This document shows positions 1 to 8,354 of a DNA stretch of 64,000 bases, in pieces. The notes below the pieces were generated by a model. The model did no database searches. It had not been told where the DNA came from and was given only the letters and a program-made list of their open reading frames with translations. The translations under genes and the position numbers were made by a program. The first letter of the stretch is position 1, and every line of letters begins with the position of its first letter. Source of the DNA: Aureitalea marina (GTDB taxonomy: Bacteria; Bacteroidota; Bacteroidia; Flavobacteriales; Flavobacteriaceae); contig NZ_MQUB01000001.1 in the NCBI RefSeq assembly GCF_002943755.1, positions 1,972,501-2,036,500 of the forward strand, written 5' to 3'.

Positions 1-322
1 GTTTTTTTTGAGGCCTGGATTCGGTTTTGGTCTCTTTTTTAGTTGGCTTAGATGCCGATTTCACCTCCAAAGGAACCTCACCATCGGTATCCAATCGCGC
101 AATTACATCGCCTATACCCACTACCTCGTTGGGTTGGAATAAGATCTCGGTAATTGTACCACTTACCGTGGCCGGAACTTCAGAATCCACTTTGTCCGTG
201 GCAACTTCCAATAAGATCTCATCTATTTCGATATAATCACCAACACTTTTGTGCCATTGTATGATGGCAGCTTCGGTTATGCTCTCGCCCAAACGGGGCA
301 TTTTAAATTCGTAATTAGCCAT
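1..322 (-). CDS. 2-oxoacid dehydrogenase E2 (dihydrolipoamide acyltransferase), N-terminal part only
   Basis: Reading the minus strand from the ATG at 322-320 gives an open frame of 107 codons that leaves the window at base 1. It begins MANYEFKMPRLGES and carries a complete lipoyl domain (residues 1 to about 80) with the lipoylation motif EVATDKVDSEVPA, the lysine in DKV being the attachment site. A Lys/Pro/Thr-rich linker starts near residue 90. The peripheral-subunit-binding and catalytic domains lie outside the window. The lipoyl motif looks like the branched-chain or mixed-substrate (BkdB-like) E2 type, but the substrate cannot be fixed from this fragment. The ATG overlaps the paaY stop by 8 bases, so the gene is probably translated from the paa transcript or coupled to paaY. 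Confidence 0.85.
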   Translation of the reverse strand, partial: MANYEFKMPRLGESITEAAIIQWHKSVGDYIEIDEILLEVATDKVDSEVPATVSGTITEILFQPNEVVGIGDVIARLDTDGEVPLEVKSASKPTKKETKTESRPQKK

Positions 323-917
323 GATCTCGCTGATACGATTTCAGGGTTTGATAAAAATCTTTCTGTTCAGGCCTGTTCTCGGGCAGCTCGGTCAAGGGTT
401 CTACCTCCTTCAGGCTTTGGTGGCAGTCCGCCGGAAGTTGCTGATACAATCGTGTTCCTGCCGTCTTCCAGGCGATCATCTCATCGGACACCTCCTTGAT
501 CTTCTTAGCGGGATTACCTACGATCAGGCTCCTGGCCTCAAAGCTGGATTCCGCCTTGACAAAACTCATAGCGCCTACTATGCATTCGTCCCCAATCTGG
601 GCATCGTCCATGATGACCGAATTCATACCGATCAGGCAATTGGCTCCCAGGTTGGCTCCGTGAATCACGGCTCCATGACCCACATGAGCCCCGGATTTCA
701 ACCGGATGGATTTTCCCGGAAACATATGGACCGTACAATTCTCCTGCACATTGACTCCGTCTTCCAATACGATCTCTCCCCAATCTCCTCGGATCGCTGC
801 ACCGGGTCCGATATAGCAATCCTTACCAATGATCACGTTACCGGTAACCGCTGCCAGCGGATGAACAAAGCTGGAGGGGTGAACTACGGGTATATGTCCT
901 TGGAAGGAGTAGATCAT
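315..917 (-). CDS. paaY: PaaY-like hexapeptide-repeat protein (gamma-carbonic-anhydrase fold, thioesterase)
   Basis: The product is a 200-residue left-handed beta-helix protein. Hexapeptide repeats run from about residue 15 to 130 (GNVIIG, CYIGPG, AHVGHG, CLIGMN, ECIVGA), followed by a helical tail. The metal-binding histidines of the gamma-carbonic-anhydrase family are visible in TVHMFPG, HVGHG and VIHGAN. PaaY in phenylacetate clusters hydrolyses dead-end CoA thioesters such as 2-hydroxycyclohepta-1,4,6-triene-1-formyl-CoA. Position inside the paa operon, directly after a crotonase gene with a 4-base overlap, supports PaaY over a generic carbonic anhydrase. The stop region overlaps the next start by 8 bases. 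The length is normal for PaaY. Confidence 0.85.
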   Translation of the reverse strand: MIYSFQGHIPVVHPSSFVHPLAAVTGNVIIGKDCYIGPGAAIRGDWGEIVLEDGVNVQENCTVHMFPGKSIRLKSGAHVGHGAVIHGANLGANCLIGMNSVIMDDAQIGDECIVGAMSFVKAESSFEARSLIVGNPAKKIKEVSDEMIAWKTAGTRLYQQLPADCHQSLKEVEPLTELPENRPEQKDFYQTLKSYQRDHG

Positions 918-1666
918 TTAAAGCGTTTTAAGGTTTCGCGGGTGAAGTCACTGAGCACCAACCGGCCACTGATGGTGGCTCGCTCGGCAAGTAACTCATC
1001 CCAATGCCCGGTTCCTTCCCAGAATATCTTTTTCATTTCCCTCATGGCCTCTGGATTGTATCCACACAGTTTGGTCGCCATTTCCTGAACGGCGGCATCC
1101 AGTTCTTCTGTGCTCTCGTAAACTTGGGCAAACAGCCCTTTTTGACGAGCCCACTCGGCCGGGTAAAAGAAATTGGCATCGATGGCGATCTGGGACATAC
1201 CGGACAGACCTAATTTACGCTCAACGGCAGGTCCGACTACAAAGGGTCCTATCCCTACGTTGAGCTCACTTAGCTTGATAGCTGCGAATTTGGTGGCCAT
1301 ACAGAAGTCTGTTGCCGAAGCTAATCCTACACCTCCGCCCACGGTCTTCCCCTGGATTCGTCCAATGATGAACTTGGGGCATTTCCGCATGGCATTGATT
1401 ACATTGGCAAAACCGCTAAAGAATATCTTTCCCTGGGCCTCGTCCTGGATGTTGACCAATTCCTTAAAGCTGGCGCCGGCACAAAAGGTACGGTCACCAC
1501 CACTCTTTAAGATTACAACTTTTACCTCGGGATCATCTCCTGCCTCAGTAATGGCTTCGGCCAGTAAGGCGAGTATATCTCCCGGTAAGCTGTTATGTGC
1601 CGGGTGAAAGAATTCGATGGTTGCAATGCCATCAGTTTTATCCGTTTTGACGTAGGGTGCTGTCAT
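914..1666 (-). CDS. Enoyl-CoA hydratase/isomerase family protein (possible PaaF-role hydratase)
   Basis: A 250-residue crotonase-fold enzyme. The CoA/oxyanion-hole motif FCAGASFKEL is near residue 62 and the second oxyanion glycine region GKTVGGGVGLA is near residue 107. The SELNVGIGP segment supplies the first catalytic glutamate position, but the usual second one (a PGxGGT-type loop) is replaced by GPFVVGPAVE, as in the AUH/LiuC (methylglutaconyl-CoA hydratase) branch. A second crotonase upstream is clearly PaaG-like, so this copy is the best candidate for the PaaF step (2,3-dehydroadipyl-CoA hydration). That role is inferred from context only. It overlaps paaY by 4 bases and follows paaZ by 4 bases. 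Confidence 0.8.
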   Translation of the reverse strand: MTAPYVKTDKTDGIATIEFFHPAHNSLPGDILALLAEAITEAGDDPEVKVVILKSGGDRTFCAGASFKELVNIQDEAQGKIFFSGFANVINAMRKCPKFIIGRIQGKTVGGGVGLASATDFCMATKFAAIKLSELNVGIGPFVVGPAVERKLGLSGMSQIAIDANFFYPAEWARQKGLFAQVYESTEELDAAVQEMATKLCGYNPEAMREMKKIFWEGTGHWDELLAERATISGRLVLSDFTRETLKRFK

Positions 1667-1670
1667 AGGT

Positions 1671-4166
1671 TTAGATCAATCCAAATTGTTCAAAATGATG
1701 ATTCAGGTGTTTGCGCTCCAGCAAATACCACTCAAAGCGATTCAGTTCACCAAAGACCACATTCTTTGTTCGGGCCTCGGGATTCTCTTTAAAATATTCC
1801 AGGTAGGCATCTCTTGCCTCAAACATCTTTACTTTGGCGGTATCCAGATCAGCATGCTTCACCTCTTTGATCTTAGATCGTGCTGCCAGGGGGAAATCGT
1901 ATCCCTGAGGCATCTTCTCGTAATTATACAAGGTGGCGTGAACCTTTTCCAGGATCTTTTCCGGGGTAGCGATCTCGAAATCCTGGATCTCTCCCGCAGC
2001 TATTCGGTAGGTGTATTCTAAATGTTCCACCATCTCCTGGGCGGTCATATAACCCCAAGTAGCTTTGGTATCCTCTTTGAGGGTTGCTAAACACGCATTG
2101 ATCTTTTCCTCTGTCATTTCCACCAAAGTAGTCTGCTTCTTTTGCACCAGGGTCAGAACGGTCACGATGGCGACCAGTTCGTCCTCGGCATCAAAGACCT
2201 CTCCATACCACTTTACGATCCCTGCAGGAAGCTCGGCCCCACGCTGATCCCGGTCGATCTTCTGCTTACATGTCAACCGTACATAGATGGTGTCGTTGTG
2301 GTACAAAGGCCTTAGAAAGCGGCAATCCTCTAATCCGTAGTTAGCCGCAACCGGCCCCTTATTAGGATGAACAAACAATCCGGCAGCCGCTCCCAGGATA
2401 AAATATCCATGAGCCGTTCTTTTTTCAAAGATGCTGCCATCCAAGGAAGTGATATCGGTATGAGCATAGAAATGATCCCAGGTCAGGTTGGCAAAGTTGA
2501 TGATGTCACTGTCGGTTATCGTCCTTCGATGGGTCTCCATAGACATCCCTACCTCTACATCTTCCCAGTGGTATTTAAAAGGATGCTGTTCTGACTCTTT
2601 GTAAGCTCCTTTAGGTTGATAGATACCGGTAACTTCGGTTAGGGTGGTCGGCGTCCCTTGGACGGCGCAACGCTGCATATAGTGCTTGATGCCGCGCATT
2701 CCTCCCATTTCTTCTCCGCCTCCGGCTCTTCCTGGACCACCGTGAATCAGATTGGGCAGTGGAGAACCATGTCCAGTACTTTGTTGGGCATTTTCCCGAT
2801 TCAGGACGAGAATGCGGCCATGATGAGAAGCGGCATTCACTACGTAGTCTCGGGCAATATTATCGTCAAATGTACAGATGGAAGATACCAGGGACCCTTT
2901 GCCCATCTGGGCCAGATGAACCGCCTCGTCCAGGTCCGAATATGGCATCAAGGTTGATACAGGCCCAAAGGCCTCCGTTATGTGAGCAGCTTGATTGTTC
3001 AGCGGATCGTCTTCCCGCATGAGTATTGGTTTCATAAATGCACCCTTGGAAGCATCGGCTCCTAGGGTATTCACTTCATCCAGGCTACCATAGACCATTT
3101 GGGCAGTCTCCCCTATTTTCTTGACTTGCTCCCTCACAGCGTCACGTTGGTCATTGCTTACTAAAGCTCCCATACGCACCTCTTTTAAGCGAGGATCACC
3201 GATGGTTACTTTGTCCAAGGCCTGGCCTAAAGCGATCTGTACGTCTTCCATACGATCCTCAGGCACGATGATGCGACGGATGGCCGTACATTTTTGCCCA
3301 GCCTTGACCGTCATCTCCTTACGCACCTCTTTAACAAAGAGGTCAAATTCAGGACTGCCGGGTTTAGCGTCAAGCCCAAGCACCGAAGCGTTCAGACTAT
3401 CCGCCTCCATGGTAAAGGGAACTGACTCTTCTATCAAGCGCGGGTGATTTTTTAAAATTCTTCCTGTAGATGCCGAACCAGTGAAGGTAACCACATCCTG
3501 AGATTGAACCGTGTCCAGGATATCCCTGGCTGTACCGCTGATCAGCTGAATAGAGCCTTCCGGTAAGATCCCGGAAGCAACGATCTCTCTAACCACGGCC
3601 TCTGCCAGGTAGGCGGTTTGAGGAGCGGGCAATACCACTGCGGGCATCCCAGCCATCCAGTTGACGGCACATTTTTCCAGCATCCCCCAAACCGGGAAAT
3701 TAAAGGCATTGATATGGACGGCAACACCTTCTCGAGGCACCATGATGTGGTGGGCCATAAAGCGACCTCCCCTGGAGAGGTCGATCGGATCTCCCTCTAC
3801 ATGATACCACTGGTTAGGGAATAATTTCCTCAGGCTGGCATTGGCAAAAAGATTGCCAAAACCTCCTTCTATATCGATCCAGGAATCCAACTTGGTAGCC
3901 CCCGTCCTGTAGCTGAGCTCGTAGAACTGCTCCTTTCGTTTATTGAGGTAAAGGGCCAGTTTCTTGATAGCATTGCCCCTTTCCTGGAAGGTCATTCTTC
4001 TTAAGGTTCGACCGTGCTCTCTTCCGTACTGCAGAATAGCCGGCACATCCAGGCCTTGGACGGTGACATTGGTGAAATGTTCTCCGGTTACCGAATCCAG
4101 GATAGGTGTTCCATCTCCGGAACCATCCAACCATTGTCCCTGAACGTAATGTTGTGTCTTACTCAT
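1671..4166 (-). CDS. paaZ: PaaZ bifunctional oxepin-CoA hydrolase / aldehyde dehydrogenase with C-terminal DUF1569 (DinB-like) domain
   Basis: An 831-residue protein against about 680 for E. coli PaaZ. Residues 1 to 510 form the aldehyde dehydrogenase, with the general base Glu254 (TMEADSL) and catalytic Cys293 (GQKCTA). Residues about 525 to 675 are the MaoC-like hot-dog hydratase with Asp564/His569 in WDHFYAHTD, the counterparts of E. coli D561/H566. PaaZ opens the oxepin-CoA ring and oxidises the semialdehyde to 3-oxo-5,6-dehydrosuberyl-CoA. Residues about 678 to 831 are an additional helical domain ending in ERKHLNHHFEQFG, with another histidine in MVEHLEY. This is the layout of DUF1569, a DinB-superfamily metal-binding fold. 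No stop separates the domains. The gene sits centrally in the paa operon. Confidence 0.93.
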   Translation of the reverse strand: MSKTQHYVQGQWLDGSGDGTPILDSVTGEHFTNVTVQGLDVPAILQYGREHGRTLRRMTFQERGNAIKKLALYLNKRKEQFYELSYRTGATKLDSWIDIEGGFGNLFANASLRKLFPNQWYHVEGDPIDLSRGGRFMAHHIMVPREGVAVHINAFNFPVWGMLEKCAVNWMAGMPAVVLPAPQTAYLAEAVVREIVASGILPEGSIQLISGTARDILDTVQSQDVVTFTGSASTGRILKNHPRLIEESVPFTMEADSLNASVLGLDAKPGSPEFDLFVKEVRKEMTVKAGQKCTAIRRIIVPEDRMEDVQIALGQALDKVTIGDPRLKEVRMGALVSNDQRDAVREQVKKIGETAQMVYGSLDEVNTLGADASKGAFMKPILMREDDPLNNQAAHITEAFGPVSTLMPYSDLDEAVHLAQMGKGSLVSSICTFDDNIARDYVVNAASHHGRILVLNRENAQQSTGHGSPLPNLIHGGPGRAGGGEEMGGMRGIKHYMQRCAVQGTPTTLTEVTGIYQPKGAYKESEQHPFKYHWEDVEVGMSMETHRRTITDSDIINFANLTWDHFYAHTDITSLDGSIFEKRTAHGYFILGAAAGLFVHPNKGPVAANYGLEDCRFLRPLYHNDTIYVRLTCKQKIDRDQRGAELPAGIVKWYGEVFDAEDELVAIVTVLTLVQKKQTTLVEMTEEKINACLATLKEDTKATWGYMTAQEMVEHLEYTYRIAAGEIQDFEIATPEKILEKVHATLYNYEKMPQGYDFPLAARSKIKEVKHADLDTAKVKMFEARDAYLEYFKENPEARTKNVVFGELNRFEWYLLERKHLNHHFEQFGLI

Positions 4167-4179
4167 GAGTCGATTATTT

Positions 4180-4782
4180 TCAGGCCATCACCCGGACTAC
4201 CTGTCCGGTGATTTGACCATCTACACATTTTACATATCCATTGGCCACCTTTTCCATAGGTACGGGGTCGTGACCAGGGAAATAGGGCTTATATTTTTCA
4301 AAGGCATCCGCGACCAATCCGGCTGATACCGCATTGACCCGTATATCGGGCCTATCCAGAACTACGGCTCTCACAAAACTGTGAATTGCTCCATTGACCA
4401 TGGCAGCTGAGGTGGTTAGCAGCACCGGGTCATCTGCAAGGATTCCCGTTGTCAGGGTGATGGAGCCACCGGGTTTCAAATACTCCTTTCCAATGCGAAC
4501 CAAATTGACCTGTCCCATCATTTTGGAGCGTATCCCAATGTAATAATCTTCCTCGCTCAAATTGTCAAAGTGATCCCATTTGGCCTCGCCTGAGACATTG
4601 ACCACGGCATCTACCTGGCCAGCCTCACGGAACATGGCTTCAATGGATTGGCTATCCGCTATATCCACACGAATATCCCCCGAATTCCTTCCGGCAACAA
4701 TGACTTCATGGTCTTCCTTCAGCCTGGCTGTGACCACCTTACCGATGGTCCCTGCTCCTCCTATGACGATGACCTTTTTCAC
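4180..4782 (-). CDS. Short-chain dehydrogenase-like protein lacking YxxxK
   Basis: A Rossmann-fold protein of 200 residues starting VKKVIVIGGAGTIG, where GGAGTIG is the nucleotide-binding loop. The GTG start at 4782 is chosen because it forms a GTGA overlap with the thiolase stop; an earlier in-frame ATG at 4833 would lie inside the thiolase. It matches the small SDR branch of about 200 residues. In this branch the usual Tyr-x3-Lys pair is replaced: the segment after LTTSAAMVNG continues AIHSFVRA. The catalytic mechanism is therefore unclear. Being sandwiched between paaJ and paaZ with tight spacing implies a role in phenylacetate catabolism, but the substrate is unknown. Confidence 0.8.
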   Translation of the reverse strand: MKKVIVIGGAGTIGKVVTARLKEDHEVIVAGRNSGDIRVDIADSQSIEAMFREAGQVDAVVNVSGEAKWDHFDNLSEEDYYIGIRSKMMGQVNLVRIGKEYLKPGGSITLTTGILADDPVLLTTSAAMVNGAIHSFVRAVVLDRPDIRVNAVSAGLVADAFEKYKPYFPGHDPVPMEKVANGYVKCVDGQITGQVVRVMA

Positions 4783-5990
4783 AGATGAGCGTTTTCTATG
4801 ACCATGGCATAACCCTGCCCAACACCAATACACATGGTGACCAGGGCATATCGTTTGGCCGTTTGTTGTAATTCGCGGGCTGCGGATAGGGCTATCCTGG
4901 CTCCGGTCATCCCCAGTGGATGTCCGATGGCTATAGCCCCTCCATTTGGGTTGATTCTGGGGTCGTCATCGGCCAACCCCCAGGCACGGATACAGGCCAG
5001 GGATTGAGCAGCAAAAGCCTCGTTCAGCTCGATGATGTCCATATCCTCCATGGTCAGACCTGCTTTTTCCAAAGCTTTGTTGGAAGCCTCTACCGGACCT
5101 ATCCCCATAATGCGAGGTTCTACACCCACCACTGCAGAACTTACTATTCTTGCTAAGGGGTTTAAATTGTATTTTTTAACGGCATCTTCAGAGGCGATCA
5201 GGTTGACTGCGGCGCCGTCGTTGAGACCAGAACTGTTCCCTGCAGTCACGCTCCCGTCCTTTCTAAAGGCCGACCTCAGTTTGGCCAGTACCTCAGGGGT
5301 ACTACCGGGTTTGATAAATTCGTCTTCTTCGAAGATCAATGGATCTTGTTTTCGCCTTGGGATCTCCACGGCCACTATCTCCATTCCCAAACGTCCGTTT
5401 TGAGTTGCTGCAGCTGCCTTTTGCTGACTCTTGCTGGCAAAAGCATCCTGGTCCTCCCGGCTGATGTTGTATTTATCCACCAGGTTCTCGGCCGTATTAC
5501 CCATGGCATCCGTACCATAGGCTGCCTCCATTTTTGGGTTTACAAAGCGCCAGCCAAAACTGGAATCATACATACGAGCGTCATTCCCAAAGGCCGATGA
5601 GGGCTTGGCTACTACGTAAGGTCCGCGGGTCATATGTTCTACCCCGCCGGCTATAAAAAGATTACCATCCCCGGCCTTGATGGCCCGGTTGGCATGTATC
5701 ATGGCTGATAGCCCACTACTACACAAACGATTGACTGTCTCTCCGGGAACCGTCATGGGAAGACCGGCCAAAAGCAAGGCCATACGTGCTACATTGCGGT
5801 TATCTTCCCCAGCCTGATTGGCACAGCCTAGGATCACATCATCATAAGCCTCGGTGGGCACATTGGGATTGCGTTCTACCAATTCCTTAATGACCAGGGC
5901 AGCCAGGTCATCTGTTCTGACCGGACTTAATGTCCCTTTGTATTTCCCGATAGGCGTCCTGATCCCATCAACTATATAGGCTTCTTTCAT
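4779..5990 (-). CDS. paaJ: Thiolase, beta-ketoadipyl-CoA / 3-oxo-5,6-didehydrosuberyl-CoA thiolase
   Basis: A 403-residue thiolase using the start MKEAYIVDGIRTPIG at 5990. An earlier in-frame start at 6068 would run deep into paaI and adds residues unlike the family. The active-site cysteine lies in NRLCSSGLSAM (about residue 90), the histidine in GGAIAIGHPLG and the second cysteine in VTMCIGVGQG. In the paa pathway PaaJ performs both thiolytic cleavages, giving acetyl-CoA and finally succinyl-CoA. Length equals that of E. coli PaaJ (about 401). The stop overlaps the SDR start by 4 bases and the start follows paaI by one base, so the genes are co-translated. Confidence 0.93.
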   Translation of the reverse strand: MKEAYIVDGIRTPIGKYKGTLSPVRTDDLAALVIKELVERNPNVPTEAYDDVILGCANQAGEDNRNVARMALLLAGLPMTVPGETVNRLCSSGLSAMIHANRAIKAGDGNLFIAGGVEHMTRGPYVVAKPSSAFGNDARMYDSSFGWRFVNPKMEAAYGTDAMGNTAENLVDKYNISREDQDAFASKSQQKAAAATQNGRLGMEIVAVEIPRRKQDPLIFEEDEFIKPGSTPEVLAKLRSAFRKDGSVTAGNSSGLNDGAAVNLIASEDAVKKYNLNPLARIVSSAVVGVEPRIMGIGPVEASNKALEKAGLTMEDMDIIELNEAFAAQSLACIRAWGLADDDPRINPNGGAIAIGHPLGMTGARIALSAARELQQTAKRYALVTMCIGVGQGYAMVIENAHL

Positions 5991-5991
5991 A

Positions 5992-6399
5992 TTATTCCCA
6001 TTGTTTTTGCGTGCGATACACCACCCCTTTAAAAAGGGCAACGACCTCATCGCCTCTTCGGACCTCAACTATGTTGAATCCCAATTTATTCTTGGTTACG
6101 TCGATAATGGCCTCAGCAACCAAATAATCGCCCTGGTGTATGGCTTCGATATGATTGATGGAGGTCTCTATAGATACAGCATATCGTCCATGGGTGTTGC
6201 TGGCAAACCCAAAGGCGGTATCGGCCAGAGAATAGGATATCCCTCCATGTGCATATCCCATACTATTGAGCATCTCCTCCCTTACGGTCATTGCCAACCT
6301 ACAATAGCCTGTTCTGACCTCCAGGATCTCTATCCCCATCCATTGACTAAAAGGGTCCAGGGACAACATTTTATGCGGTATGCGAGTTCCTTCTATCAC
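5992..6399 (-). CDS. paaI: Phenylacetate-pathway hot-dog thioesterase PaaI
   Basis: A 135-residue single hot-dog-fold protein. The PaaI signature is in MLNSMGYAHGGISYSLADTA, with the catalytic aspartate in LADTAFG and the HGG loop. PaaI thioesterases release phenylacetyl-CoA-type thioesters and prevent CoA trapping. The start is a GTG at 6399 overlapping the paaH stop (GTGA); an internal ATG (MLSLDPF) ten codons later is possible. The order paaH-paaI-paaJ is that of the E. coli operon. Confidence 0.9.
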   Translation of the reverse strand: MIEGTRIPHKMLSLDPFSQWMGIEILEVRTGYCRLAMTVREEMLNSMGYAHGGISYSLADTAFGFASNTHGRYAVSIETSINHIEAIHQGDYLVAEAIIDVTKNKLGFNIVEVRRGDEVVALFKGVVYRTQKQWE

Positions 6400-7559
6400 A
6401 GATAAAATGTCTCTTGGTTCTTCTGCATGCGTCTCAGCAAGGGCGAGCAGCGGTAACGATCTTCATGATACTCGGCATATAAGTCATCCATGCGACTAAC
6501 GCACCAGTCGATGGTCTTTTCGTCCGCCCAAGCCAATAGGCCCTTGGGATAGTTAACCCCGCAGGTCATAGCCAGATCGATGTCCGTTGCGGAAGCAATG
6601 TTCAGGTGAAGGGCATCGGCGGCTTCGTTGATCAACATCACCAGGATTCGATCAAAGATGCGGTGGGCCAGGGCTACGTCCTCTGCGATGACCTTTTCCG
6701 GAGCATCCTCTCCGTAATCGTAATATCCTTTCCCGCTTTTTCGTCCAAGGTAACCTGCCTCACTCAGTCTTTTCTGTGTAAAAGAAGGTTTGTACCGGGG
6801 ATCGTAATAGAAGGATTTAAATACGGTCTCCGTTACTTTATAGTTGACATCATTACCGATAAAATCCATCAATTCGAATGGTCCCATCCTGAAACCACCA
6901 ATGGACTTAACTGCCCAATCGATGGTCGCAAAATTCGCTATGCCCTCGTCATAGATCCTGAGCGCCTCTCCATAGAATGGCCTGGCCACCCGGTTGACGA
7001 TAAAGCCAGGTGTATCTTTTGCAATGGCAACCACCTTGCCCCACTGTTTAATGGTCTCTTCTACTAGTTGCTGCGTCTTATTTGAGGTTTGCACGGCTGG
7101 AATGACCTCCACCAATTTCATCAAGGGTGCTGGATTAAAGAAATGGATACCTATGCAGCGTTTCGGGCGGTTGAGTGCCGCAGCAATTGACGCAATGGAC
7201 AAAGATGATGTATTCGATGCCAGTATGGTCTTTTTTCCGACAATCGCTTCCAGCTCCCGGAATACACTTTGCTTGACTGACAGGTCTTCAACTATTGCCT
7301 CGATCACAAGATCAGAACCAGAGAGTGACACCATTTGGTCACTCATGGTGATTCGACTCCAAATCGCATCTCGCTCTTCACGTTGAATACGCCTTTTTGC
7401 CACCAGTCTGTCCAAAATATTTTGCAAGGATTGTTCTGCCCGGGTAAGAGCATCCTGATTCGTATCATATAATACGACCTGGTGTCCAGCAGTAGCCGCC
7501 ACTTGGGCAATCCCGGCACCCATGGTACCAGAACCGATTATTCCCACTTTTTCGATCAT
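6396..7559 (-). CDS. paaH: 3-hydroxyacyl-CoA dehydrogenase PaaH
   Basis: A 387-residue NAD-dependent 3-hydroxyacyl-CoA dehydrogenase. The NAD loop GSGTMGAG is at residues 9-16, the catalytic histidine is in RCIGIHFFNPAPLMKLVEV, and the family asparagine is in GFIVNR. A second C-terminal helical domain follows (MTCGVNYPKG). In the paa route it oxidises 3-hydroxyadipyl-CoA to 3-oxoadipyl-CoA. E. coli PaaH is longer (about 475) because it carries a longer C-terminal region; here the protein is of the shorter type. It overlaps paaG by 4 bases (ATGA) and paaI by 4 bases. Confidence 0.92.
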   Translation of the reverse strand: MIEKVGIIGSGTMGAGIAQVAATAGHQVVLYDTNQDALTRAEQSLQNILDRLVAKRRIQREERDAIWSRITMSDQMVSLSGSDLVIEAIVEDLSVKQSVFRELEAIVGKKTILASNTSSLSIASIAAALNRPKRCIGIHFFNPAPLMKLVEVIPAVQTSNKTQQLVEETIKQWGKVVAIAKDTPGFIVNRVARPFYGEALRIYDEGIANFATIDWAVKSIGGFRMGPFELMDFIGNDVNYKVTETVFKSFYYDPRYKPSFTQKRLSEAGYLGRKSGKGYYDYGEDAPEKVIAEDVALAHRIFDRILVMLINEAADALHLNIASATDIDLAMTCGVNYPKGLLAWADEKTIDWCVSRMDDLYAEYHEDRYRCSPLLRRMQKNQETFYL

Positions 7560-8338
7560 CTTCCGGAAAAATTAGGTTTGCGTTTTTCAATGAAGGCGGC
7601 CACACCCTCACTGTAGTCTTCACTTTGGGCAGAGGCTATCTGTAATCGCGATTCTTCCTTCAATTGGGCACTTAGGTCATTGGTCAAACTCTGGTTGAGC
7701 AATTCTTTGGTATAGGCCAAGGCCTGGGTCGGCATCTGTGACAATTTCTGAGCCAATTGAAGGGCAGTTGCCTCAAATTCTTCGGCGGGAACTACTTTAT
7801 AGATCATTCCAATTTGTTCTGCTTCCTGGGCAGAAACTTTATCTCCCAGCATCATCAGGGCCGAGGCCTTCTGCCAGCCGATCAATCTGGGTAAGAAAAA
7901 GGTCCCTCCACTATCGGGCACTAGTCCGATCTTGCTAAAAGCCTGGATAAAACTGGCGTGCTCTGAGGCGATCACCACATCGCAAGCCAATGCGATGTTG
8001 GCCCCGGCTCCTGCCGCAACACCATTGACGGCGGCAACTACTGGCTTGCTCAGACCCCGTATCTGGCGGACAATGGGATTGTAATGCTCTTCCAAGATCT
8101 TCTTGAATCCGGGATTGAGTTCTGGTGTGGTAACTTCTTTGAGGTCCTGACCCGCGCAAAATGCTTTTCCTCTTCCAGAGATCAGCACCCCCCGAATTTG
8201 GTCATCATCCTGGCATTGCTTGAGTTTATACTGCAGATCCAGCGCCATTTCCCGATTGAAGCTATTGAACACAGCCGGGCGGTTCAGCCAGATCTGGGCC
8301 AAATTACCGCTAACTGTCATTTCGATGGATGGGTTCAT
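7556..8338 (-). CDS. paaG: 1,2-epoxyphenylacetyl-CoA isomerase PaaG
   Basis: A 260-residue crotonase closely resembling E. coli PaaG in layout: IWLNRPAVFNSFN near residue 16, FCAGQDLKEV at about 60, YNPIVRQI, AAVNGVAAGAGANIALACD at about 105, and FSKIGLVPDSGGTFFLPR with the PaaG acid in PDSGGT. It converts ring-1,2-epoxyphenylacetyl-CoA to the oxepin-CoA substrate of PaaZ. The C-terminus IEKRKPNFSGR is the standard paaG end. It overlaps paaH by 4 bases and is 16 bases after paaD. Confidence 0.93.
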   Translation of the reverse strand: MNPSIEMTVSGNLAQIWLNRPAVFNSFNREMALDLQYKLKQCQDDDQIRGVLISGRGKAFCAGQDLKEVTTPELNPGFKKILEEHYNPIVRQIRGLSKPVVAAVNGVAAGAGANIALACDVVIASEHASFIQAFSKIGLVPDSGGTFFLPRLIGWQKASALMMLGDKVSAQEAEQIGMIYKVVPAEEFEATALQLAQKLSQMPTQALAYTKELLNQSLTNDLSAQLKEESRLQIASAQSEDYSEGVAAFIEKRKPNFSGR

Positions 8339-8354
8339 GGGGTTGATAGGTTAT

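Noticed and set aside
321-1088. Long ORF opposite paaY and the crotonase gene
   Set aside because: Antisense shadow of two well-supported enzymes; no family features.
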